Assembly (NCBI GenBank): GCA_963725425.1
Contig: CAVRYJ010000041.1
Coordinates: forward strand, 248,001 to 312,000
Length of the DNA stretch: 64,000 nt
DNA from: Clostridium_I sp963725425
GTDB taxonomy: Bacteria; Bacillota; Clostridia; Clostridiales; Clostridiaceae
Direction: 5' to 3'
Below the pieces are notes generated by a model. That model was not told where the DNA came from and did not search any database. It saw only the letters and a list, made by a program, of their open reading frames with translations. Of this stretch, positions 1 to 8,377 are shown in pieces. Each line of letters begins with the position of its first letter. The stretch's first letter is position 1. A program made the translations under genes and the position numbers.

Positions 1-1937
1 AAGCCATTGAAAAAGCAAAATCTGGGCATCCAGGGTTACCTATGGGATCTGCTCCCATGGCATATACTCTATGGGCAAAACACTTAAATCAAAATCCAAA
101 GAATTCTAGTTGGGAAAATCGTGATAGATTTGTGCTTTCAGCAGGTCATGGTTCAATGCTTTTGTATTCTTTGCTCCACTTGTTTGGATATGATTTGACT
201 ATGGATGATATAAAACAATTTAGACAATATAAAAGTAAGACTCCAGGACATCCAGAATATAAGCATACTCATGGAATAGAAACTACAACAGGACCACTAG
301 GACAGGGAATAAGTAATGCAGTTGGTATGGCCATAGCTGAAGCTCATCTTGCAGAGAAGTTTAATAAAGATGGATATAACGTTGTTAATCATTTTACTTA
401 TACTCTTGTTGGTGATGGATGTTTGATGGAAGGAATATCTTCTGAAGCAAGTTCACTTGCAGGTACTTTAGGTCTTGGTAAACTTATAGTTTTATATGAT
501 TCAAACAGCATTTCAATAGAAGGAAGCACAGATATAGCTTTTAGAGAAAATGTTGCCAAAAGATATGAAGCATATGGTTGGCAGGTTATAAAGGTTGAGG
601 ATGGAACCGATACGGATAAAATAAGTGCAGCAATTACAGAAGCTAAAAAGGAAACAAATAAACCTAGTATACTAATAGTAACAAATATTATAGGATTTGG
701 TTGTCCTGCAAAAGAAGGTAAAGCTTCTGCTCATGGTGAACCTTTAGGAGAAGAAAACTTAAAGTTAACTAAAGAAGCATTAGGATGGACATATGCTCCA
801 TTTACTGTACCAGAAGAAGTAAAAGAACATATGGAGATTTTTAAGAAAGAAGCTCAGAAAAAAGAAGATAACTGGAATGAATTATTTAAGAAATATAGAT
901 CAGCATATCCAGAACTAGCTAAAGAATGGGATTTGTGGTTTGACGGTAAAGGTGAAGTCAATCTGTTAGATAATGAAAACTTTTGGAAATTTGAAAAACC
1001 AATGGCAACTAGACAGTCTTCAGGAATTTTGATTAACAGACTTTCAGCATTAATGCCAAATCTTATAGGTGGATCAGCAGATCTTGCTCCATCAAATAAA
1101 ACACACATGAATGATAGGGGAGATTTCTCTGCAGAAGACAGAAGTGGATCTAACTTACATTTTGGTGTTAGAGAACATGCAATGGCAGCTATTGCCAATG
1201 GTATTTATCTTCATGGAGGATTAAAAGTATTCGTTTCAACCTTCTTTGTATTCAGTGATTACATGAAAGGTGCAATTAGGCTTTCAGCCATTATGAAATT
1301 ACCAATAGTATACGTGTTAACTCATGATAGCATTGGAGTAGGAGAAGACGGACCAACTCATGAACCTATTGAACAATTAGCTGCACTTAGGTCAATACCA
1401 AACATGACTACTATAAGACCAGCAGATTCAAATGAAACTGCTGTAGCATGGCAGGTTGCTATAAACAATAAAAAGGGACCTACTGCTTTAGTACTAACAA
1501 GACAGACGTTACCACTATACAAAGATTCAGGTAAAAAAGCATTAAAGGGTGGATATATACTTAAGGATTCAAAGAATAAAGAACTTCCTCAGGTAATACT
1601 GATGGCTTCTGGTTCTGAAGTTGAACTTACTTTTAAGGCAGCTGAAAAATTAGCGGAGAAAGGCATAGATGCTAGAGTTGTAAGTATGCCATCTTTTGAA
1701 TTATTTGATGCACAAAGTGAAGATTATAAAAATTCAGTTTTACCTAAAACTGTAAGAGCTAGAGTTGCTGTAGAAGCAGCATCACCTTTTGGTTGGCATA
1801 AATATGTAGGCCTAGATGGAGAAGTTATAGCTATGGAAACATTTGGAGCATCAGGAAAAGCTGAAACTCTATTTGAAGAGTTTGGATTCACGGTAGAAAA
1901 TGTGATTTCAAAAGTTAATAAGGTTTTAAAAAAGTAA
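1..1937 (+). CDS. tkt: Transketolase, 5'-truncated by window edge
   Basis: Thiamine-diphosphate enzyme of the non-oxidative pentose phosphate pathway that moves two-carbon ketol units between sugar phosphates in the cytoplasm. The frame is open from base 3 and reads AIEKAKSGHPGLPMGSAPMA, so the true start lies upstream of the window and only a few tens of residues are missing. The ThDP-binding segment beginning GDGCLMEG and running to LYDSN is visible near residues 125-155. The central pyrimidine-binding domain carries FGVREHAMAAIANG, and GVGEDGPTHEPIEQ follows. The C-terminal transketolase domain ends at the TAA at 1935-1937. This is a housekeeping gene, followed directly by a hairpin and a non-coding RNA candidate. 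Identification is secure. Confidence 0.97.
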   Translation, partial: AIEKAKSGHPGLPMGSAPMAYTLWAKHLNQNPKNSSWENRDRFVLSAGHGSMLLYSLLHLFGYDLTMDDIKQFRQYKSKTPGHPEYKHTHGIETTTGPLGQGISNAVGMAIAEAHLAEKFNKDGYNVVNHFTYTLVGDGCLMEGISSEASSLAGTLGLGKLIVLYDSNSISIEGSTDIAFRENVAKRYEAYGWQVIKVEDGTDTDKISAAITEAKKETNKPSILIVTNIIGFGCPAKEGKASAHGEPLGEENLKLTKEALGWTYAPFTVPEEVKEHMEIFKKEAQKKEDNWNELFKKYRSAYPELAKEWDLWFDGKGEVNLLDNENFWKFEKPMATRQSSGILINRLSALMPNLIGGSADLAPSNKTHMNDRGDFSAEDRSGSNLHFGVREHAMAAIANGIYLHGGLKVFVSTFFVFSDYMKGAIRLSAIMKLPIVYVLTHDSIGVGEDGPTHEPIEQLAALRSIPNMTTIRPADSNETAVAWQVAINNKKGPTALVLTRQTLPLYKDSGKKALKGGYILKDSKNKELPQVILMASGSEVELTFKAAEKLAEKGIDARVVSMPSFELFDAQSEDYKNSVLPKTVRARVAVEAASPFGWHKYVGLDGEVIAMETFGASGKAETLFEEFGFTVENVISKVNKVLKK

Positions 1938-1954
1938 TATAAACAGAGTTCTTG

Positions 1955-1987
1955 GTTTCAGGTGGAGTTTTTTTCTCCATCTGAAAC
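1955..1987 (+). terminator. Hairpin after transketolase
   Basis: A 13-bp stem (1955-1967 with 1975-1987, one G-U pair) closes on a loop of seven T residues, 18 bases after the transketolase stop. There is no T-run after the stem, so it is either an atypical terminator or a processing/protective 3' hairpin that separates tkt from the downstream RNA candidate. Confidence 0.55.
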
Positions 1988-1994
1988 TTAGAAA

Positions 1995-2205
1995 TCGTTA
2001 TCCAGAGACAAGCAGCCGTTATACTCTAAAGAGAAAGCGATTGATGAAACTACTAAGTGATTCACACCAAGCAAAGCTTGGGTTCTGTACTTTTCTACTT
2101 TTCTGCTTTTCCCACTTAGTAGAAGATGGGAGTGTTACGGATGGTAGTCATCGGATAAATTTCACATAAAAACTGGACTAGCAAAAAAACTAGTCTAGTT
2201 TTTTC
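1995..2205 (+). ncRNA. Candidate structured non-coding RNA with own terminator
   Basis: This 200-nt intergenic stretch has no open frame but folds into nested helices. P1 pairs 1998-2003 with 2153-2158. P2 pairs 2016-2026 with 2130-2140 (10 of 11 pairs, one G-U). P3 pairs 2050-2059 with 2113-2122 (perfect 10 bp). P4 pairs 2067-2072 with 2076-2081. P5 pairs 2140-2143 with 2149-2152. It ends in a strong intrinsic terminator at 2169-2202. Degenerate relatives of the conserved 3' part (GATGGGAG, then TGGTAGTCATCGGATAA) occur elsewhere in the window. The size, the Clostridium host and the complex fold would fit the raiA RNA class, but I cannot confirm that from memory of its consensus. A 5' leader acting on galM is an alternative, although the terminator sits before galM. 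Confidence 0.6.
2169..2205 (+). terminator. Intrinsic terminator of the ncRNA candidate
   Basis: An 11-bp stem (AACTGGACTAG with CTAGTCTAGTT, one G-U) with an A-rich loop is followed by a run of T. It separates the RNA candidate from the galM gene that begins 60 bases later. Confidence 0.85.
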
Positions 2206-2266
2206 AAGATATTTAATTCTAAATTACACATATTGGAAATGAAATCGTTTTTTAGGGGGAAAGAAT

Positions 2267-3301
2267 ATGATAGAAAAAAAGATTTTTGGTTATATTAATG
2301 GTAAGGCTATTTATCAGTTTATAATGACAAATAAACATGGAATGAAGGTCTCTTGTATTTCCCATGGGGCCATTTTAAGAGAGATTATTGTTCCTGATAA
2401 AAAAGGCAACTTATCAAATGTTTTATTAGGATTTGATAATTTAGAGGACTACGTGAAAGATGATAGCCTGTATCTATGTGCGGCAATAGGAAGAGTTGCA
2501 GGGCGTATAGAGAATGGTGAATTCGAAATTAAAGGTAAGCGATATAACGTGCCTCAAAATGAAGGCAAAAACACGCTACATGGTGGTGAACATGGGTTTA
2601 ATACACTAGACTGGGATAGCAAAATAGAAGAGACAGAGGATAGCGAAAGTGTTACTTTTTATAAAACTATTCATTCAGAAGAAGATGGATTTCCAGGAGA
2701 ATTAAGAGCAGAAATTATATATGCAATTAATGAAAATAATGATTTATCAATTAATTTTAAGGGGTTATCAGATAAGGATACGCTTTTTAATCCAACAGTG
2801 CATTCATATTTTAACTTAAATAATGACGTTACAAAATTATTGTCAAATCATACTCTACAAATTAATGCTTCTGAATATGCTGAACTTGGCACGCAATGCA
2901 TACCTAATGGTAAATTGAAAGAAGTAAATGGTACATCTTTTGATTTCAGGGAGGCTAAAAATTTACCAGAAGCAATAAAGAAAGTAAAAGAAGAATTGGG
3001 TGTTGATGGATTTGACCATCCATTTAAATTAGATAGTGAAAATAGTGCTACATTAATCAATGAGGAAAATGGAAGACGTTTGGATATAAAATCAGATCGG
3101 AACGCATTGATTGTTTATACACTAAATGCTGTAGCTGGTGACTTTACAGTACAAAATGAAAAAGTAATTCCTAATATGGGAATAGCATTGGAACCACAAA
3201 CATTGCCGGATGCAATACATCATAAAGATTTTGGGGATATAGTTCTTCCAGCAAATGAAACTAAAGAATATCATATAAAATATCATTTTAGTGTGGTTTA
3301 A
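2267..3301 (+). CDS. galM: Aldose 1-epimerase (galactose mutarotase)
   Basis: Interconverts alpha and beta anomers of hexoses such as galactose or glucose in the cytoplasm. The 344-residue length is normal for the GalM family. Recognisable motifs are RVAGRIENGEF near residue 80, KNTLHGGEHGFNTLDW with the first active-site histidine near 105, the second histidine in NPTVHSYFNL near 175, and the C-terminal catalytic glutamate in IALEPQTLPDAIHH. The start ATG has a GGGGGAAAG ribosome binding site. It is a single-gene unit flanked by terminators, with no Leloir-pathway neighbours in this window. Confidence 0.93.
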   Translation: MIEKKIFGYINGKAIYQFIMTNKHGMKVSCISHGAILREIIVPDKKGNLSNVLLGFDNLEDYVKDDSLYLCAAIGRVAGRIENGEFEIKGKRYNVPQNEGKNTLHGGEHGFNTLDWDSKIEETEDSESVTFYKTIHSEEDGFPGELRAEIIYAINENNDLSINFKGLSDKDTLFNPTVHSYFNLNNDVTKLLSNHTLQINASEYAELGTQCIPNGKLKEVNGTSFDFREAKNLPEAIKKVKEELGVDGFDHPFKLDSENSATLINEENGRRLDIKSDRNALIVYTLNAVAGDFTVQNEKVIPNMGIALEPQTLPDAIHHKDFGDIVLPANETKEYHIKYHFSVV

Positions 3302-3330
3302 AATCAAAGTTTTTGAATACTTACTTAAAG

Positions 3331-3379
3331 AGTTCTAAGCATCAGGTGTATGGACAACCTAATGCTTAGAACTTTATTT
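3331..3379 (+). terminator. Terminator after galM
   Basis: A 12-bp perfect stem (AGTTCTAAGCAT at 3331-3342 with its complement at 3362-3373) is followed by TTATTT. It lies 30 bases after the galM stop. Confidence 0.8.
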
Positions 3380-3447
3380 AGGTTATTTAAACCTGTTTAC
3401 GGAACATATTTTTAATTATATAGGAAACCTCTAATGTGCTTAAAATG

Positions 3448-3777
3448 TTATTTATTGTTAATCAAAGCATGACTTAAACCACCTTTGCTTGTACTAGTTG
3501 TTAAAGTCGTTTTGCCATGTTTACTATTTATTGGTTTGAATATTTTAAAACTTTGTTTTCTGCAATATTCAAATTGATTTTTTGAGTACATAGCATAAGG
3601 GTATTTAATGGACATGTCTTCTTGATCTACTTGGTTCTGGCTATAATTTGCACCTGATGGTAAATTTAAAATTATATTACCTAACGTCACTCCAGCAGTT
3701 ATATTATTTACATTTAAGTTAGTTTTAATCCAATCCCAATAATTGCGAGTTGTGTTATTTGCATATAAAGGTTCATA
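3448..3777 (-). pseudogene. C-terminal remnant of an unidentified protein
   Basis: An open minus-strand frame runs about 110 codons from around 3777 down to the stop at 3448. It has no convincing start and is cut off upstream by a TAA in frame. The C-terminal part (from GNIILNLPSGANYSQNQVDQ through KYPYAMYSKNQFEYCRK) looks like real protein of mixed composition, but I do not recognise a family. The missing N-terminus suggests the 3' remnant of a deleted gene. A genuine 80-residue small protein starting at the GTG at 3690 is the alternative. Confidence 0.4.
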
Positions 3778-3785
3778 GAGTAGAT

Positions 3786-3861
3786 TTTATGACGAAAGGT
3801 GGATAAACAATAGTGTACTATGGCATGGAAAAGATCCAGGTAGTAAAGGGTGATAATTAAG
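3786..3861 (+). pseudogene. Short C-terminal coding remnant
   Basis: A plus-strand frame after a TAG reads RFYDERWINNSVLWHGKDPG and ends at the TGA at 3859-3861, just before a plus-strand terminator. It has no start codon and looks like the tail of a lost gene. It abuts the minus-strand remnant at about 3780, so a deletion junction is likely here. The protein family is not recognised. Confidence 0.3.
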
Positions 3862-3865
3862 AAAG

Positions 3866-3912
3866 TAGCCCTCTGCAAAGGGTTAAATCCTACAGCAGAG
3901 GGTTATTTTTAT
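3866..3912 (+). terminator. Terminator between remnant and aminotransferase
   Basis: An 8-bp GC-rich stem (CCCTCTGC at 3869-3876 with GCAGAGGG at 3895-3902), extendable by A-T and G-U pairs, is followed by TTATTTTTAT. It points as a plus-strand terminator. On the minus strand it also sits right after the aminotransferase stop, so it may work in both directions. Confidence 0.75.
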
Positions 3913-3913
3913 A

Positions 3914-5095
3914 TTATATAAATTCTTCAACTAATTTTTCAAAAGCAGCAATAGATTTTTCAATCATCTCGAATTTCACGCAGTAGGATATTCTAAAGTA
4001 TCCAGGGCAACCAAAACCACTTCCGGGAACAAGTAGAAGGTTATATTTCATAGCTCTTTTTACAAATTCCACATCATCAGGTATTAATGCTTTTGGGAAA
4101 AGGTAAAAAGCTCCTTGTGGTTTTATGCATTCAAAACCAATGGCTGTTAACTTTTCATATAAAAAGTTTCTTCTTTTTTCGTAGCCAGTGATGTCTACCT
4201 TAGCATATAAGGCGTCTCCAATAACTTTTTGAAATAATCCTGGTGCATTCACATAGCCAAGGATTCTATTACAGTAGCTAAGTGCACTGTTAAGAAGTGA
4301 AACATCTTCAATTCTACTGCTCGTACATATGTAGCCTATTCGCTCTCCTGCAAGACCAAGAGATTTGCTGAAGGAATTTATTATTATAGCATTTTTGAAA
4401 ATTGAAAGTAAATTTGTAAGTTTAATATTGTCATAAACTATTTTGCTATAAGGCTCGTCTGAAAGAACGTATATTGTTGTTCCAAATTCTTTTTCTTTTT
4501 CTGCGAGAATTTTTTCTATGTTTTCAAGAGTAACCTTACTATACACAACACCTGTTGGGTTGTTTGGATTGTTGATTATTATAGCTTTTGTATTTGAATT
4601 GATGTTTTTTTCAAAGAGGAGTAAATCAGGTTCAAAGGTTAAAGTATCAGGAGGTACTACAATTGTTTTACCGCCATTATTATCAACATAAGAATTATAC
4701 TCTACAAAGTATGGGGCAAAAACAATAACTTCTTCTAAGGGATTAAGAATTGATTTTAGGACAACATTTAATCCTCCAGCAGCGCCTACCGTCATTACTA
4801 TATTTTCTAATGTAAGTGCGATTTTACTTTCATCCTGCAAAGTTTTAGCTATTTTTGCGCGAACTTCAGGATAACCAGCGTTAGCCATATATCTATGGAC
4901 ACCCTTTTCACCCTCTGATATATGTTTTTTAAGTGACTCAAAAACTTCTTTTGGAGGTTCGGCATATGGATTTCCAAGACTATAATCATAAACGTTGTCT
5001 GCCCCCACCTCTTTGGCAAGTTTTGTTCCCGCCTCAAACATTTGTCTTATCCAAGAAGAACTACCTAAATTTTCTACTATTTTTTTTGAAAACAT
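3914..5095 (-). CDS. PLP-dependent class I/II aminotransferase
   Basis: Pyridoxal-phosphate enzyme of the aspartate aminotransferase fold that transfers amino groups between an amino acid and a 2-oxo acid. At 393 residues it is full length. Visible motifs are YSLGNPYAEPP at the N-terminus, IINNPNNPTGVVYS (residues 173-186), the cofactor-contacting DEPY (213-216) and the Schiff-base lysine in SFSKSLGLAGERIGY (Lys244). The C-terminal substrate-carboxylate arginine is in GYFRISYC. The start ATG has a GGGGGCT-type site. Substrate preference cannot be read from sequence. The gene stands alone, divergent from the permease gene. Confidence 0.9.
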   Translation of the reverse strand: MFSKKIVENLGSSSWIRQMFEAGTKLAKEVGADNVYDYSLGNPYAEPPKEVFESLKKHISEGEKGVHRYMANAGYPEVRAKIAKTLQDESKIALTLENIVMTVGAAGGLNVVLKSILNPLEEVIVFAPYFVEYNSYVDNNGGKTIVVPPDTLTFEPDLLLFEKNINSNTKAIIINNPNNPTGVVYSKVTLENIEKILAEKEKEFGTTIYVLSDEPYSKIVYDNIKLTNLLSIFKNAIIINSFSKSLGLAGERIGYICTSSRIEDVSLLNSALSYCNRILGYVNAPGLFQKVIGDALYAKVDITGYEKRRNFLYEKLTAIGFECIKPQGAFYLFPKALIPDDVEFVKRAMKYNLLLVPGSGFGCPGYFRISYCVKFEMIEKSIAAFEKLVEEFI

Positions 5096-5368
5096 GAAAA
5101 AGCCCCCATTTATTTTTATTTACAATTATATCATATAAGTCCTTTAATGTTATAGACTAAATGCATTTTGAGGAGCGGCATGGCTATGAACGTTCAGAGG
5201 CTACTCCCTAAAACTATGATTTAAAGCATTGATGTTGTATTATAATTCATTTGTCATAAAACTATACCGATTTTTACAATTATAATAAAATAATCTATGA
5301 CAAATTAACAATAACGAAATTATAACAGATGATAAATGATAAATTACAAATAGTAAGGGGGATTTATT

Positions 5369-6799
5369 ATGCAATTGGAAATTGAAAAAGATGAAATTGA
5401 AAAAGGAGCTATGGGTCTACGTAAAGGATGTCTTTCTTCCACTCAAGTTTTAGCACAATCTATTGCAAATGTAGGACCTAGTGTGGCACCGGTCCTAGGA
5501 ATTCCTGTGGTTTATGCGGTTGCAGGAAATGGCACATGGATTATATATGTATTTGCTACAATTGCTATGTTACTTGTGTCATATAATATTAATCAATTTA
5601 CTAAGAGATCCGCATCTCCAGGCTCTCTTTACACTTACATTATTAATACAATGGGACCAAAAGTAGGGATAACTGCTGGTTGGGGATTAATACTGGCATA
5701 TATTATGACTGGATCTGCATGTTTAGCTGGTTTTGCAAATTATTCTAGTATGCTGTTTAGTGTTATAGGTATAAAAGTGCCTATTGCTATAGCGGCAATA
5801 GGCGGAGGGGTATTAGCTGCATATGTAGCTTTTAGGGATGTAAAATTATCTGCTAAGTTAATGCTGGCCTTTGAAGTAGTATCTACAATACTTATATTAT
5901 CACTTTTTGCAGTTGTATTGTTTCATAAAGGGGCTAATGTTGATTATAACCAGCTAAAGCTTAAAGGTGTATCTTTTGATAACCTGAGAATGGGACTGGT
6001 AATTGCCTTCTTTGCTTTCACAGGTTTTGAAAGTGCAGCAGCACTTGGAGAGGAGGCAAAGAATCCACTCAAAACTATACCTAGGACATTATTAATAAGC
6101 CCTTTAATTGTAGGTTTTCTATTTGTACTTTTTTCATATGCTGAAATTGTAGGTTTTGCTGGAAACTCTATAAAACTAGGTGATGCACAGGCGCCTATAT
6201 CAATCCTTGCCAATGCAAATGGTATACCAGTTATGGGTTTATTCATAAACATTGGTGCCACAATAAGCTTTTGGTCATGTATGGTAGCTGTAATTACAGC
6301 AAGTGCAAGGATTATATTTTATATGGGTCATCATAAAATACTTCCTAGTGTTCTTACAGAAGTACATTCTAAACATGATACTCCATATAAAGCAGTAATA
6401 ATTGCTGCATTTATATTGATAGCTGTACCAACTATTATGTTGATATTAGGAAGTAACGCCTTTGATATATTTAATTGGCTTGGAACAATTGCAACTTATG
6501 GTTTCCTTCTTTGTTATACTCTTTGCGTAATAGCAGCACCAATGTTCTTATATAAAAATAATATTTTAGAGGTGAAACATATTATTGTATCAATAATTAC
6601 AATTATTATATTATCTGTTCCAATAATAGGCAGTATTTACCCAGTACCAGCTTATCCAATGAACTTATTACCAATAATTTTCTTGGCTTGGTTATTGGCT
6701 GGTGGAATATATTTTACAATAAGACTTAAAAAAAATCCTCATATTGTAAAAAGTCTAAATGAAGAATTAAAATCTACGGATGAAAAAATCTTAATATAG
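5369..6799 (+). CDS. Amino acid permease, APC superfamily
   Basis: Membrane transporter of 476 residues with about 12 hydrophobic segments. The N-terminus GLRKGCLSSTQVLAQSIANVG and the segment SPGSLYTYI match the first helices of APC-type amino acid/polyamine transporters. GFESAAALGEEAKNP near residue 220 is the conserved inter-helix motif. It is the first gene of a run of closely spaced plus-strand genes for oxidation of an amino or imino compound, so it probably imports that substrate by proton symport. The exact substrate is unknown. The ribosome binding site AAGGGGG precedes the ATG. Confidence 0.88.
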   Translation: MQLEIEKDEIEKGAMGLRKGCLSSTQVLAQSIANVGPSVAPVLGIPVVYAVAGNGTWIIYVFATIAMLLVSYNINQFTKRSASPGSLYTYIINTMGPKVGITAGWGLILAYIMTGSACLAGFANYSSMLFSVIGIKVPIAIAAIGGGVLAAYVAFRDVKLSAKLMLAFEVVSTILILSLFAVVLFHKGANVDYNQLKLKGVSFDNLRMGLVIAFFAFTGFESAAALGEEAKNPLKTIPRTLLISPLIVGFLFVLFSYAEIVGFAGNSIKLGDAQAPISILANANGIPVMGLFINIGATISFWSCMVAVITASARIIFYMGHHKILPSVLTEVHSKHDTPYKAVIIAAFILIAVPTIMLILGSNAFDIFNWLGTIATYGFLLCYTLCVIAAPMFLYKNNILEVKHIIVSIITIIILSVPIIGSIYPVPAYPMNLLPIIFLAWLLAGGIYFTIRLKKNPHIVKSLNEELKSTDEKILI

Positions 6800-6841
6800 G
6801 TAATTAAATAAAAGTAACATATCTTTAAGGAGGAGAAAATA

Positions 6842-7978
6842 ATGAATGATGCAAAAATTGATTTCTTGTATTTGAATGAGGCAGACATGATTAAAGCTGG
6901 AGTTAAGGAGATGGGTGGTTGCATTGAAGCTATGGAAGAAATGTTTAAATTATTAAAGATTGGGGATTATCGTATGGGTGGTAGCAATGGAAATTCACAC
7001 GGAGTAATGATGACTTTCCCGGAAGAATCTCCATTTATTAATATGCCTAAAGATGGTCCAGACAGAAGATTTATGGCAATGCCTGCTTATCTAGGTGGAG
7101 ACTTTGATATGGCTGGTATGAAATGGTATGGGTCAAATGTTGAAAATAAAAGTAAAGGTCTTCCAAGATCAATACTTATGCTTACTTTAAATGATAAAGA
7201 TACAGGTGCACCTATTGCATATATGTCTGCTAATGTTTTAAGTGCTTATAGAACAGGTGCAGTTCCTGGTGTAGGGGTAAAATATTTTGCTAAAGGGGAT
7301 TCTAAAATCGTTAGCATTATAGGGCCTGGTGTTATGAGTAAGACAGCATTTGCTGCTACTATGGCTGTCAGATTAGGAATTGAAACAGTTAAGATTAAAG
7401 GAAGAAGTAAGAAGTCAATTGATGGATTTGTTAATTATATCAAAGAGGAGTATCCGCAAATTAAGGATATAAGAATTGTGGATACAGAAGAAGATGCCGT
7501 TAGGGATAGTGATATTGTTCATATTGCAACATCGAGTCCAACTGGCGATATTAACGATTACCCATATATAAGTGAAGAGTGGATTAAAAAAGGTGCATTG
7601 TTGTGTTGTCCAGCAGCAGCTAGATTTGATGATGATTTCATAATAAACAGAGCAAGAACTGTTACTGATAATATTCATTTATATGAAGCTTGGGCAGAAG
7701 AAATGGATTTTCCAGCATATAATACTATACCAATTCCAGCAGTACATTGTATGGATTTAATTGTAGAAGGGAAGATGAAAAAAGATCAGATTGATGATTT
7801 AGGTGATGTATTAATTGGTAAAGTACCGGTACACCGCGAGGAAGATGAGATTATTATCTACTCAGTTGGTGGTATGCCATTAGAAGATGTGGCATGGGGG
7901 ACTATAGTTTATAGAAATGCTACTTTGAAAGGAATTGGAACAAAGCTTAATCTTTGGGACGTGCCTAATATGGCATAA
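6842..7978 (+). CDS. Ornithine cyclodeaminase / mu-crystallin family enzyme
   Basis: NAD(P)-binding enzyme of the ornithine cyclodeaminase, alanine dehydrogenase and ketimine reductase family, 378 residues. The substrate-binding core GMKWYGSNVENKSKGLPRS (near 98-116) corresponds to the family K-x(n)-N-P-x-GLP pattern. SAYRTGAVPGVGVKYFA (near 138-154) matches the usual RTGA segment, and the dinucleotide-binding turn is GPGVMSKTAFA (near 164). Proteins of this subtype are often annotated as tyramine oxidase subunit B. I infer a role in interconverting an imine and an amino acid together with the dehydrogenase subunits downstream. An AAGGAGG site precedes the ATG. Confidence 0.82.
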   Translation: MNDAKIDFLYLNEADMIKAGVKEMGGCIEAMEEMFKLLKIGDYRMGGSNGNSHGVMMTFPEESPFINMPKDGPDRRFMAMPAYLGGDFDMAGMKWYGSNVENKSKGLPRSILMLTLNDKDTGAPIAYMSANVLSAYRTGAVPGVGVKYFAKGDSKIVSIIGPGVMSKTAFAATMAVRLGIETVKIKGRSKKSIDGFVNYIKEEYPQIKDIRIVDTEEDAVRDSDIVHIATSSPTGDINDYPYISEEWIKKGALLCCPAAARFDDDFIINRARTVTDNIHLYEAWAEEMDFPAYNTIPIPAVHCMDLIVEGKMKKDQIDDLGDVLIGKVPVHREEDEIIIYSVGGMPLEDVAWGTIVYRNATLKGIGTKLNLWDVPNMA

Positions 7979-8012
7979 GGTTAATAATTAGATTTGAAAG
8001 GAGATTTTTTAT

Positions 8013-8327
8013 ATGAGAATTAAAGAACATCCAATTTTGGGTAAAAGCAAAAAAGGCCGTTTAATTAATTTTGATTTTGATGGCAAGATATTTGAAGGAT
8101 ATGAAGGAGAACCAATAGCGGCTTCACTAAGAGCAGCAGGTGTAATGGTTCATAGACACACAAGAAAAAATGATTCTCCAAGAGGAATTTTTTGTGCAAT
8201 TGGAAGATGTACTGATTGCGTTATGGTTGTTGATGGTAAGCCAAATGTAAGAACTTGCGTTACTCCACTTTCAGAAGGAATGAAAGTCCAAACTCAGTAT
8301 GGTGTTTCGGCAAAAAAGCAAGATTAG
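8013..8327 (+). CDS. Small (2Fe-2S)-binding subunit, HcnA-like
   Basis: A 104-residue plant-type ferredoxin domain of the kind found as the smallest subunit of heterotrimeric sarcosine oxidase, HcnABC cyanide synthase and D-hydroxyproline dehydrogenase. The cluster ligands are seen in FCAIGRCTDCVMVVDGKPNVRTC (C-x5-C-x2-C-x12-C, residues 50-73). PIAASLRAAGVMVHRHTRKN is also typical of the group. The C-terminus reads through GCAAAAAAGC, the same kind of A-run that breaks other genes here. One extra A would replace the last three residues and extend the protein to the TAA near 8342, so the true end is uncertain. Confidence 0.82.
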   Translation: MRIKEHPILGKSKKGRLINFDFDGKIFEGYEGEPIAASLRAAGVMVHRHTRKNDSPRGIFCAIGRCTDCVMVVDGKPNVRTCVTPLSEGMKVQTQYGVSAKKQD

Positions 8328-8377
8328 ATTTTAAAAAGCTATTTTAAAAAGCTATTTTGAAAGGATAGGTGATTGCA

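Noticed and set aside
1995..2205. c-di-GMP-II or other common riboswitch controlling galM
   Set aside because: The conserved core of those riboswitches is not seen, and the terminator lies between the element and galM without a clear alternative antiterminator.
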